A stretch of 64,000 nt of DNA, taken from Akkermansiaceae bacterium. Its GTDB lineage: Bacteria; Verrucomicrobiota; Verrucomicrobiia; Verrucomicrobiales; Akkermansiaceae. Below the pieces are notes generated by a model that was not told where the DNA came from, did not search any database, and saw nothing but the letters and a program-made list of their open reading frames with translations. Below, in pieces: positions 52,102-60,800 of this stretch; positions within the stretch are counted from its first letter, which is position 1, and each line of letters opens with the position of its first letter. Location: the NCBI GenBank assembly GCA_015061985.1, contig SUVN01000001.1:114926-178925 (forward strand). The letters are read 5' to 3'. The translations under genes were made by a program, and so were the position numbers.

Positions 52102-53412
52102 ATGTCGTTTGAGATTCGCGAGAAGCCGGATATGGTGGAGCGGGCGTTGCTGGTAGGCATCGCCCTGCCCGGGGAGTCGCGTCGCGAGCGTGAGGCGCTG
52201 CTGGCGGAACTGGTGGATTTGGTGAGTAATCTGGGCATTGGCATTGTTGAAAGCCGTCTGGAGTTCACCCGCGAGCTGCAGGCGAAATACCTCTGCGGTA
52301 TTGGTAAGGCAGAGGAAATCCGCGCGCGCGCTGAGGAACTGGGCGCAGACTGCGTGATTTTTGATAATTTGCTTTCTCCCTCCCAGCAGCGTGAGTGGGA
52401 AAAGCTGGTCAACGTGACCGTGATTGACCGCGAAGAGGTCATTCTGGATATTTTTGCCAGTCGGGCTCGTACCCGCGAGGCGGTGATGCAGGTGGATCTG
52501 GCCCGCATGCAGTACGCGCTGCCGCGTATGGCGGGCATGTGGAAGCATCTTGACCGCCAGCGCGGTGGCTCCGGCGGCGGTAAAGGCGGTGGCGCGGCGG
52601 CTCGCGGTGAGGGTGAGAAACAGATTGAGGTGGACCGCCGACTGGCTCATGAGCGTATCGAGACTATACGAGCCGAGCTGGAGGTGGTACGCCGCCAGCG
52701 CGGCACACAGCGCAAGGAGCGTATTCGTCAGGGGATTCCCACGGCTGCCATTGTAGGGTATACCAATGCGGGTAAATCCTCTCTGCTGAATCTGGTGACA
52801 GGTGCAGGGGTACTGGCAAAGGATATTCTCTTTGCCACGCTGGAGACCACCAGCCGCAAGATTGAGTTGCCGGATGGGCAGCCGCTGGTGTTGACGGATA
52901 CCGTCGGCTTTATCCGCAACCTGCCGCACCGTCTGGTGGAGGCGTTCAAATCCACATTGGAAGAGGCTGTGCTGGCCGATTTCCTCATTCAGGTGGTGGA
53001 TGCCAGCGACCCGGATGCCCTGCGCCACTATGAGACTACTTGCGAGGTGCTGGCCGGGCTCGGCGCGGAGGATAAGCCCATGGTGGTGGTGTGGAACAAG
53101 TGTGACCTGATACCGGAGGAAATGCGGGAGGTGACGCTGGAGGCTCTTTCTGCCAAGGTGGCGTGCCCCAGCCTTTCCATGAGTGTGTTGCGCGAGGAAG
53201 GGGTGGATAGGCTGATGTCCGCCTGTGTGGAGATGATGTCTCACCGCGTTTGCCGGTGCAGCTATCGCATCCCGCTCTCCGACAGCCGGACGATTGCCCT
53301 CATGCACCGCGACGGCAAGGTTCTTTCCACCGAATATGACGGCAATGATGCGCTGGTCGAGGCCATCCTGCCGAAAGAGTTTGCTGCCAGAATAGAACAT
53401 TATCGGATATGA
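52102..53412 (+). CDS. hflX: GTPase HflX (ribosome-associated)
   Basis: HflX is a heat-inducible GTPase that splits stalled 70S ribosomes. The 436-residue protein has the N-terminal HflX domain (ERALLVGIALPGESRREREALLAELVDLVSNLG; YLCGIGKAEEIRARAEELGADCVIFDN), the glycine-rich GGSGGGKGGGAAARGEGEKQIEVDRRL linker, and G1 GYTNAGKSSLLN, G3 DTVGFI, and G4 NKCDL within the C-terminal GTPase domain. It lies in an operon after a small lipoprotein and overlaps the L,D-transpeptidase gene by 4 bp. Confidence 0.96.
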   Translation: MSFEIREKPDMVERALLVGIALPGESRREREALLAELVDLVSNLGIGIVESRLEFTRELQAKYLCGIGKAEEIRARAEELGADCVIFDNLLSPSQQREWEKLVNVTVIDREEVILDIFASRARTREAVMQVDLARMQYALPRMAGMWKHLDRQRGGSGGGKGGGAAARGEGEKQIEVDRRLAHERIETIRAELEVVRRQRGTQRKERIRQGIPTAAIVGYTNAGKSSLLNLVTGAGVLAKDILFATLETTSRKIELPDGQPLVLTDTVGFIRNLPHRLVEAFKSTLEEAVLADFLIQVVDASDPDALRHYETTCEVLAGLGAEDKPMVVVWNKCDLIPEEMREVTLEALSAKVACPSLSMSVLREEGVDRLMSACVEMMSHRVCRCSYRIPLSDSRTIALMHRDGKVLSTEYDGNDALVEAILPKEFAARIEHYRI

Positions 53413-54047
53413 AGAGCCTTTTTATCCTGAGCTGCGTATTATTTCTGGTGGGATGCCAGCAGAAAAATACGCCTGAGTGGTATCGTGCCGAGGGTGATAG
53501 ACTGGAGGAGGCCGCACGCAATAAGATGGTAGCCAAAGGGTTTGATGCCTTTGTGCGTAGCCCCGGCTACCGACACTCCCGTGATATCTGGCGGGGCCCC
53601 GCCGTGAATTTGTATAATCCGTCAGCGTCATACGTAGAGGTTCTGCTCAATGAGCAGCGGGGCAGGCTCTATATCGAGGGTCGCATTGCCATGGATTTCC
53701 CACTCTGCACGGGGCAGCCGGGTGAAATGGAAACCCCCAAAGGGACGTTCCGTATCTCTCAGAAAGTGGAGAAGGAATACCGCTCCAACCTGTACGGTTC
53801 ATTTGTTGACCCCACGACCGAGCGCGTGGTGAAGGGCGGTGTCAGCTCGTCCGACCCCGCTCCGCCGGGAACGGTGTTCAAGGGGGCAGAGATGCCGTAT
53901 TGGATGCGTTTCAATGGGGCTATCGGCATGCATGTGGGCAATGTCTATCGCAACGAGGACTCCCATGGCTGCGTGCGTGTCCCGGTGGAGGCTTGCAGCA
54001 TTCTGTTTGAAAAATTGGCTGTGGGTTCAAGAGTTATCGTGAAGTAA
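53409..54047 (+). CDS. L,D-transpeptidase (YkuD-domain) lipoprotein
   Basis: This 212-residue envelope enzyme has lipoprotein signal MKSLFILSCVLFLVGC (lipobox LVGC). The YkuD domain spans about residues 75-212, with EVLLNEQRGRLYIEGRIAMDFPLCTG, ETPKGTFRISQK and the catalytic motif IGMHVGNVYRNEDSHGCVRVP (His, Ser-His-Gly-Cys). It probably cross-links peptidoglycan or attaches proteins to it, from a membrane-anchored position. Its ATG overlaps the hflX stop by 4 bp, and comM starts 4 bp after it, so it is co-expressed with ribosome-rescue and DNA-uptake functions. Confidence 0.92.
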   Translation: MKSLFILSCVLFLVGCQQKNTPEWYRAEGDRLEEAARNKMVAKGFDAFVRSPGYRHSRDIWRGPAVNLYNPSASYVEVLLNEQRGRLYIEGRIAMDFPLCTGQPGEMETPKGTFRISQKVEKEYRSNLYGSFVDPTTERVVKGGVSSSDPAPPGTVFKGAEMPYWMRFNGAIGMHVGNVYRNEDSHGCVRVPVEACSILFEKLAVGSRVIVK

Positions 54048-54051
54048 GGAT

Positions 54052-55617
54052 ATGATTTCCCGCCTCTTTTCAGCTTCCGTCACGGGTATTCAGGGCTACG
54101 AAGTCCAGGTGGAGGTGGATGCCCGCCCGGTGGATGACATTGGGCGCATGACTATTGTCGGTCTGCCGGATGCAGCGGTGCGGGAAAGCATACAGCGCGT
54201 TACCTCCGCCCTTTCCAACAGCAACTTCTTTCATCCCGGTCAGCTGCTTGTGACCGTGAATCTGGCACCGGCCGATGTCCGCAAACAGGGGCCGGGCTTT
54301 GACCTCCCCATCGCGCTGGGCTTGGAAATGGTGATTCAGCAGAACAGCGACAGCGTCCCGGAGCTGTACCGCCGCCGGGTTCCCATCGGGCTGGAGGATT
54401 GGTGCATTGTGGGCGAGCTGGCGCTGGATGGGCAGGTGCGCGGGATTCGCGGCGTATTGCCGCTGGCTGTGGCTGCGCGGAATGCCGGGCGCAAGTACCT
54501 GATGCTTTCCCCGGAGAATGCGGCAGAGGCCTCCGTGGTGGAGGGTATCAGCGTGTATGCCGTCAATACCCTGCGCGATGCCTGGGATGTGCTGCTGGAG
54601 CGGGAACGCTTCACCCCTTGTCAGCCCCGAAATGAATACCTGAAGCCCCTCCGCGATATTGATTTTGATGAGGTCAAGGGGCAGCCCTACGCCCGCCGTG
54701 CCATGGAGATTGCCGCCGCAGGCGGGCACAACCTGCTGATGTGTGGTTCTCCCGGCAGCGGAAAAAGCATGCTGGCCGGGCGTTTACCCACCATCCTCCC
54801 CCCGCTTTCGCATGAGGAAGCCCTGGAAACCAGCATGATTCACTCGGTCTGCGGACTGCTTCCCCGGGAGGGCGGGCTGCTGCACCGCCGCCCGTTCCGT
54901 TCGCCGCACCACACCATTTCTGATGTGGGACTCATGGGCGGCGGCACCAACATCACCCCCGGCGAAATATCGCTGGCTCATCACGGGGTGTTGTTTCTGG
55001 ACGAGCTGCCGGAGTTCAACCGCCGCACGCTGGAGACGCTGCGCCAGCCATTGGAGAGTGGAGTGGTGACGATATCCCGAGCCTCCGGCACCATGGATTT
55101 TCCCTGTTCGTTCATGCTGGTGGCGGCGATGAACCCGTGCCCCTGCGGTTATCTGGGCGACCCACGGCATACCTGTCGCTGTCGTCCCGCAGAGGTGACT
55201 CGCTATCGGCAGAAGATTTCCGGCCCGCTGCTGGACCGTTTTGATATACTCATTGAGGTACCCCCGGTGAATCCGGCTGATTTGTTGAGCAAACCGGATG
55301 GCGAGAGCAGCGCCGCCATACTGGAGCGGGTCATGGCGGCGCGGGAGCGCCAGCGCCGCCGCTATGCCGGAACGGGAATCTCCTGCAATGCCCGCCTCAG
55401 CAGCAAACAGCTCAGAAAATACTGCCCGCTGACAGCGTCGCAGCAGGAAATGCTGCTTTCGGCCGTGAGCCAGCTGGCACTCTCCGCCCGTGCCTTTGAT
55501 CGCATCCTGCGTGTTGCCCGCACCGTGGCCGACCTCGCCGGACACGAGCAACTGACGGATGCGGATTTGTATGATGCCATCCAATTCCGCCAGTTTGAGC
55601 AGCAACTGCGCTCCTGA
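54052..55617 (+). CDS. comM: YifB/ComM-family Mg-chelatase-like AAA+ ATPase
   Basis: This 521-residue protein is of the ComM family, hexameric branch-migration helicases in natural transformation. It has an N-terminal ChlI-like domain (VDARPVDDIGRMTIVGLPDAAVRESIQRV; GPGFDLPIALGLEM), Walker A CGSPGSGKSMLAGRLP, the RSPHHTISDVGLMGGG motif, Walker B GVLFLDELPEFNRRTLETLRQPLE, ATPase sensor region MLVAAMNPCPCGYLGD, and C-terminal helices. It is full length for the family. It lies in an operon with hflX and a ferritin-like gene. No other competence genes are in the window. Confidence 0.94.
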   Translation: MISRLFSASVTGIQGYEVQVEVDARPVDDIGRMTIVGLPDAAVRESIQRVTSALSNSNFFHPGQLLVTVNLAPADVRKQGPGFDLPIALGLEMVIQQNSDSVPELYRRRVPIGLEDWCIVGELALDGQVRGIRGVLPLAVAARNAGRKYLMLSPENAAEASVVEGISVYAVNTLRDAWDVLLERERFTPCQPRNEYLKPLRDIDFDEVKGQPYARRAMEIAAAGGHNLLMCGSPGSGKSMLAGRLPTILPPLSHEEALETSMIHSVCGLLPREGGLLHRRPFRSPHHTISDVGLMGGGTNITPGEISLAHHGVLFLDELPEFNRRTLETLRQPLESGVVTISRASGTMDFPCSFMLVAAMNPCPCGYLGDPRHTCRCRPAEVTRYRQKISGPLLDRFDILIEVPPVNPADLLSKPDGESSAAILERVMAARERQRRRYAGTGISCNARLSSKQLRKYCPLTASQQEMLLSAVSQLALSARAFDRILRVARTVADLAGHEQLTDADLYDAIQFRQFEQQLRS

Positions 55618-55667
55618 CGTTATCCGTTATTGTGCATCGGTTCAGCATGCCGTGTCAAAGCGGTACT

Positions 55668-56009
55668 ATGCCTGAGTTTTCACATGCATTCAGTGGTTGC
55701 GCTGCCAAAAGCAAGCTGACCCATAGCGAGTTGGTGCGGTCTGTTCGATTCATGATAGCCGCAGAATATGAAGCCATCCAGCTGTATGAACAGTTGGCTG
55801 AATCCACGGATAACGAAGCTGCCCGCAAGGTTCTGCTGGACATCGCCCGGGAGGAGATGGAGCACGTAGGCGAGTTCCGCCGACTGCTCAGTGTGCTTGC
55901 CCCGCAGGACGAGCCATACTACATGCACGGAGTCAAGGAGACAGAAGAAGCTTTGGAAGAAATAGGAGTCCCTGTGCCGATGTGTTCTTCCTCCGGCTGC
56001 AAACAATAA
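55668..56009 (+). CDS. Ferritin-like/rubrerythrin-family diiron protein
   Basis: This 113-residue protein starts MPEFSHAFSGCAAKSKLTHSELVRSVRFMIAAEYEAIQLYEQLAESTDN and continues REEMEHVGEFRRLLSVLAPQDEPYY. It is a two-helix ferritin-like chain with E..Y and EExxH metal ligands (Glu33 region; Glu62/63 and His66) and must dimerise to form a four-helix diiron site. Close relatives begin MPEF-FSG, hence this start rather than an ATG 12 codons upstream. The C-terminal tail CSSSGCK carries two cysteines. Similar proteins are encapsulin cargo in some organisms, but no encapsulin is present here. Confidence 0.8.
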   Translation: MPEFSHAFSGCAAKSKLTHSELVRSVRFMIAAEYEAIQLYEQLAESTDNEAARKVLLDIAREEMEHVGEFRRLLSVLAPQDEPYYMHGVKETEEALEEIGVPVPMCSSSGCKQ

Positions 56010-56031
56010 CGCTGTTGTCCGTTTATGATAC

Positions 56032-56068
56032 AAAAAGAAGCCATGCTTTTGCGGCATGGCTTCTTTTT
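56032..56068. terminator. Bidirectional terminator between ferritin-like and Sel1 genes
   Basis: AAAAAGAAGCCATGC (56032-56046) pairs perfectly with GCATGGCTTCTTTTT (56054-56068). A- and T-tracts on both sides suit both convergent genes. Confidence 0.9.
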
Positions 56069-56086
56069 GTATTTGAAAAATCAATC

Positions 56087-57631
56087 TTATGGATGGGGCT
56101 CCCACTCGCCGTCCTTGCTCAGTTCGTCATAGAGCGTTCGGGCTTTTTCTCCCATGTCGAGGGCTGCCATGCGGACATATTTATCCGCGCGTTCGGCATT
56201 GGCGGGAACGTTCGGAGCGCCTTTTGCCGTGATGTAGGCCATGTAGATGTATGCCTCCGGGTAGCCCATGGCGGCGGCTTCCTGCAGGGTGGTGAGGGCC
56301 TTATCTGCATCTGCCGGCATGCCGAGTCCCTTGTACTGGGCGTAGGCCAGAAGAACGACGGCGTAGGGATAGCCGGCATTGGCTGCACCACGGATGAGAA
56401 GCACACCGCGCTTGGCATCGGCTTGTGTTCCCAGCCCACGCAACAGCATGTAGCCCTGAGCCGCGCCGCTGGGGGCGTGGGCGCGTCCTGCTCCCTGTGC
56501 AAAGTGGCGGTAGGCTCGTTCATGGTCCTGCCGGATGCCGTAATCTCCGGAGTAATAGGCATTGCCCAACCAGAAATTGGCGGTCGCAGAGTTCAGCATG
56601 GCGGCCAGTCGGATGAGGTGACGCCCCGTCTTGTCATCCGGCTCAATACCGGCCTCCTTCAGCAGGGGATTGGTGGAATTGAGCTCGCAGAGCGCGCCGC
56701 CCAGTGTCCACATGGACTCCGCATGGTGGCGTTTGATGGCTTGTTGCAGCAGCTCGTAGCTCTGCTTCGGCTTGGCTTTGGAGCAAATGGCTGAGAGCGC
56801 ATACAGCGCATCGGGGCTTCCCTTGATGGCGGCTGCCTGCAGCCCGGCGATGCGTTCCTTCGTGGTGGCGTTCAGCAGGGCCATGGCGTACAGCACGTAG
56901 TGGTTGCCGCGCTCGGCCTCCGCCTTGACCTCCGGGCGTTCGGTATCGCCGTACTGCCCGAGTCTGCCGGAGGCCTGCAACCAGAGGAAACGGGGCAGGA
57001 AGCCCCCGCGTTTGCAGGCTTCCATGAGCTTTTTTTCGGCATCTGCCTCATTTTTAGGGGTGCCGATACCGGCTCGCTGGCAGGAATAGCGGTGAACGAC
57101 GGCGGCATCGAAGCCGGCCTCAGCGGCCTTGCAGAGCATGGCGTAGGCCTCCTTGACTTCCGGTGCCTGTTCCTTGTTGTGTTGGATGCTGCGCAGTCTG
57201 GCATCGGCCACATAGGTCATGGCCGCCAGATTGCCTTCCTCTGCCGCTTTCTCCATCCAGGCGAGTGTGGCGAACTCATCATTGGTGGCAGAGAGCACCA
57301 TGGAAATGGCGGGGCAGTAGTCATCCAGGTTGTGCTTTACCTGTTCTTCCAGGCGCGCCTTGAAGGTCTTGTAAGCTTCTGCATGCGCAGCCGGGCTCAC
57401 GTCAGCCGGGCGCTCCACATCCGCACTATGCTGCAGCGTGGCTGCCTCTGCCGGGGGTGTCTGAGGCTCGGGAATATCGGCTGCCGGAACTTCCGGTGCG
57501 GGCGGTTCCGCTACTGCTTTTCCCGCAGGGGGCAGGAAAGAACGAATGGCCGACAGCGTATCACTCTGATCCGCTGCGTAGGACGGCAGCGCGAGCACGG
57601 GAATCAGGACGGAGGTAAGATGCTTCTTCAT
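56087..57631 (-). CDS. Secreted Sel1/TPR-repeat protein
   Basis: This 514-residue periplasmic protein has a signal peptide (MKKHLTSVLIPVLALPSYAA) and a proline/alanine-rich region (about residues 45-85: AEPPAPEVPAADIPEPQTPP). About ten Sel1-like repeats then run to the C-terminus, for example YAMLCKAAEAGFDAAVVHRYSCQRAGIGTPKNEADAEKKLMEA and LLIRGAANAGYPYAVVLLAYAQYKGLGMPADADKALTTLQEAAAMGYPEAYIYMAYI. Sel1 arrays scaffold protein complexes. The start at 57631 gives an intact signal peptide; the upstream extension was rejected. It is divergent from the autotransporter gene, across a 207-bp shared regulatory region. Confidence 0.85.
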   Translation of the reverse strand: MKKHLTSVLIPVLALPSYAADQSDTLSAIRSFLPPAGKAVAEPPAPEVPAADIPEPQTPPAEAATLQHSADVERPADVSPAAHAEAYKTFKARLEEQVKHNLDDYCPAISMVLSATNDEFATLAWMEKAAEEGNLAAMTYVADARLRSIQHNKEQAPEVKEAYAMLCKAAEAGFDAAVVHRYSCQRAGIGTPKNEADAEKKLMEACKRGGFLPRFLWLQASGRLGQYGDTERPEVKAEAERGNHYVLYAMALLNATTKERIAGLQAAAIKGSPDALYALSAICSKAKPKQSYELLQQAIKRHHAESMWTLGGALCELNSTNPLLKEAGIEPDDKTGRHLIRLAAMLNSATANFWLGNAYYSGDYGIRQDHERAYRHFAQGAGRAHAPSGAAQGYMLLRGLGTQADAKRGVLLIRGAANAGYPYAVVLLAYAQYKGLGMPADADKALTTLQEAAAMGYPEAYIYMAYITAKGAPNVPANAERADKYVRMAALDMGEKARTLYDELSKDGEWEPHP

Positions 57632-57761
57632 AGATGCAATACCCTGCCATTTTACTGGATGAGCATCATTTCGCAAGCTCAATTCGTGTCTTTCTGTCGC
57701 TCTTATGCGTTTGTCGCCTCTCTTCTCTTGGCCGAGCGGAATAATAGTTGGTTTTGTTCGA

Positions 57762-57791
57762 TTGACAGACAGACGGCGTTTATTGTACAAC
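57762..57791 (+). promoter_or_regulatory. Possible promoter of the autotransporter gene
   Basis: TTGACA (57762-57767), 18 bp and TACAAC (57786-57791), 47 bases before the ATG at 57839. The -10 is a 4/6 match. Confidence 0.4.
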
Positions 57792-57838
57792 TGGGCAGCA
57801 CTCAGAGTGCAGACAACTCCCTGAATCATTCGTATTTT

Positions 57839-60800
57839 ATGAAATTACACATACCCCGTCGACTTCGGGCAGCTCTTCTGGCTGCTATATCCGCCTCCTC
57901 AGCCTGGGCAGATGTCATTCCTTATACCGGTACCATCTATACTTGGGAGGGTACAAGCAATAGTTTCCATCAGGGCTCATTCTATGCCACCACCCAGAAT
58001 GAGGATGGGAGTTTTACCACCCAGGAGGAGCCCACGGGCAACTGGAACAGGGATTTCTGCTCCGCCTCCACCAGCGGTGGCAATCAGACATCTCTTGATA
58101 CGGCCAATACACTTCGTTTTGCAGCCGGAGCCACTTTCCCCACTGTCAATTACAGCTTTACGCCGCTGGCTGTGGGCGGATTCATTATTGAATCCGATAC
58201 GGCAGTGCGGCAGATGTCCGGCGGCAATCGCGTGATACGCTTCGGCAATTCATCGGATGTGGCGGCCTATTCCACGATACTGTCGGATTTTACCTTATCC
58301 GGCGGCACCTCCACGACCTATCTGCGGGGAACACAGCATTGGCATGTGGGGGAAGAGGCCATATTTACCCTCACATCGCCCGCTCAGACGGAGCGTTCTC
58401 TGTCGATAACGGGTGAGGGTACGGTGAAGTTCGGGAATGTGCTGACCGTCAACAATGATGCTTCCCTGACGCTCTCGTCTGACGGAACCTTGCAGATTTC
58501 CAACACCATGGTGAATAATGGTACGCTGAATCTGGCGGGAACGGTGGATTTGCAAGGCTTTGCCAATGTTCCTGCCGCTACGGCACCGGCTGCCGGAACC
58601 AATGGTTTTGCCACCCGCGCCGGATTCAGCCTGACGGTGGTGAGAGGAAGCGGCACCGTGACGGGTGCTGACACCGTTACGTGGAAAGTGCAAGGGGATG
58701 CTCCGGCGGCCTCTGCCGTCAGTTTCAGCAATGGGGTGTTGCAGGTGCAGGAGAGCCCCACGACAATTTATTACGTTCAGGCCGATGACTCTGTCGTGGA
58801 GCGCAGCGCTACCTCTCTGCCCACGGCCAGCGGGTTTGTTGTCAGCTCTTCGGGTAACACGCTGACGCTGAAGAATGTGAGTAGTCACCAGCTGCCCAAT
58901 GGTATTTCGTTCAACTCCACGGGGACGAATACGCTGGTGATTGACAGCGGCAGTCGTCTGAGCGGGGCTGATCTGGCTCGTACCGGCGGCATGCTGAATG
59001 CAACGCTGAACGGCAGCCTGACGATTATCGGCACGGCGGTGCGGGTGAATGGCAGCATGAATATCGGAGCCGGTGGCGAACTTTCCTTGCAGGCGGTGGA
59101 TGCGCTGGGGTATCAGGGCGGGGGTGATTATACTGATTCCATTGCGATGCAGGGGAGCGCAGATGCTCCGGCGCTGCTGAATGTATCACGCCGCCAGACA
59201 ATGAGCACGCTGCTGGAACTGAATGGGCATGCCTCTGTCGTCAATGCTGCCGATGCCGTCACGACGGGGGACCAGGTGGCTGGATTTGAGGCGTTCGGCT
59301 ACTCGATTACGGCCACCGGAACGGACAATCTGATAGAGACCCGCCTGATGGGACGCGGTGGCAATGATGTGGAAATCAATGTGATGGGTGAGTCGGATGA
59401 GCTTGAGATTGCCGGGGCGATTCTCCCCCGTGCCGGACAGGGGGATTCCGATTATATCAAAACGGGGCAGGGTACTCTTATCCTCAGCTATGGCGGCAAC
59501 GATCTGACGCGCCTGTATGAGCACCGGAGCGGGGTGACCCAAATCACCGGACAAACGCTGATGCAGCAGGGCTTCACCGTGGCTGACGGCACGCTGAGTG
59601 TCGCGCAGGGCGGTGAGCTGACCTCAGGGACAGGGGTGACTGCACTCGGTAAGCTGGAGGTGGACGGACTGCTGAGATTGTCCGGGGAATCCACTCTGGC
59701 GCAGTTGAGTGGCAGCGGTGTGCTGGATGTCTCCGGCAATGAAGTCAGCCTCGGGAGTTCCGTGCAGATAGGTGCCGTTCTGGCGGATTCGGTGACCATG
59801 AGCGGTGCGGAAGGCGCGCGGAATCTGACGCTGACCTCATCCACCATGAATTCTTCGGTCGGGACTCTCTCAGCCGTGGAAACGCTGACTATCGGTCCGG
59901 CAGCAAGTCTGGCGGTATCAGACGCCCTGTATGTGCAGACGGTGGAAATGAATGTCGGTACGCTGACACCGCTGCTGACGGTGGGGGCTCTCCATTCGTC
60001 TGCCGCTGACGGGAAAGTACAGATGAATGCCGTGGCTGCCGATGCCTTGCTGCTGGGGATGGCTCATGGGGATTCTCTTACGCTGGCCACCATCACGAAC
60101 AATAATGCCGATTTGACCTTGACCGTTAATGGAACAGCTGATTATGAACTGGTTAATGACTCCGGGTTCCGATACAAGTATGCTCTGGTGGACCAGGGAA
60201 CGAGCGGGGTGGAGATTGTGCTGACGGCGGCTCGCGATGCCGTTGGCTGGATTGGTATGGAGGGTGATATTTGGTCGGATGGCTCATCGGCAGAATGGGT
60301 GGGAACTCCCCCCTCTGCATCAGAGCCAGCCCGCTTCTTCGGTGATGGTACAGGCGCGGTAAGAGTGGATACCTCCGGGGTGAGCGCGAGCCGCGTGTTG
60401 GTATCAGCAGACGGGATGACGACGGCCTACACATTCAGCGGTGGCAAGGTGAACACTTCCGTTCTGGCTGTGAGTGCCGGTAGTTTGACCATTAACAACA
60501 GTGTGGAAGTGAAGAAAGACTACTTTATGGCCGGTGCTTCAGGTCTGGTGGTCGTGGGTGATGCAGGCAGTCTGTCCGTTGCTTCCGGCGGCTCACTTTT
60601 GGTGGAAGATGAATTACAGGTGCAGGGAAACGGAACGCTCCGCAATGCCGGCAGCCTGACGGTTGCGACCCTGAATGCACCTGACACCCTCTTGCAGAAC
60701 ACAGGCACGCTGACCGTTTCTTCCGGCTCTTTGTCCGGTATTTCCGGCGGAACGGTGGTACTCGAAGCCGTGGGGCAGAGTGAGGTCGGTACGCTGAGCG

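Noticed and set aside
52728..52988. Short antisense ORFs inside hflX, comM and other conserved genes
   Set aside because: All lie opposite conserved motif-bearing frames and show no family features.
56900..57838. Upstream extension of the autotransporter reading frame
   Set aside because: It is antisense to the Sel1-repeat gene; the signal peptide starts at 57839, so translation from 56900 would bury it.
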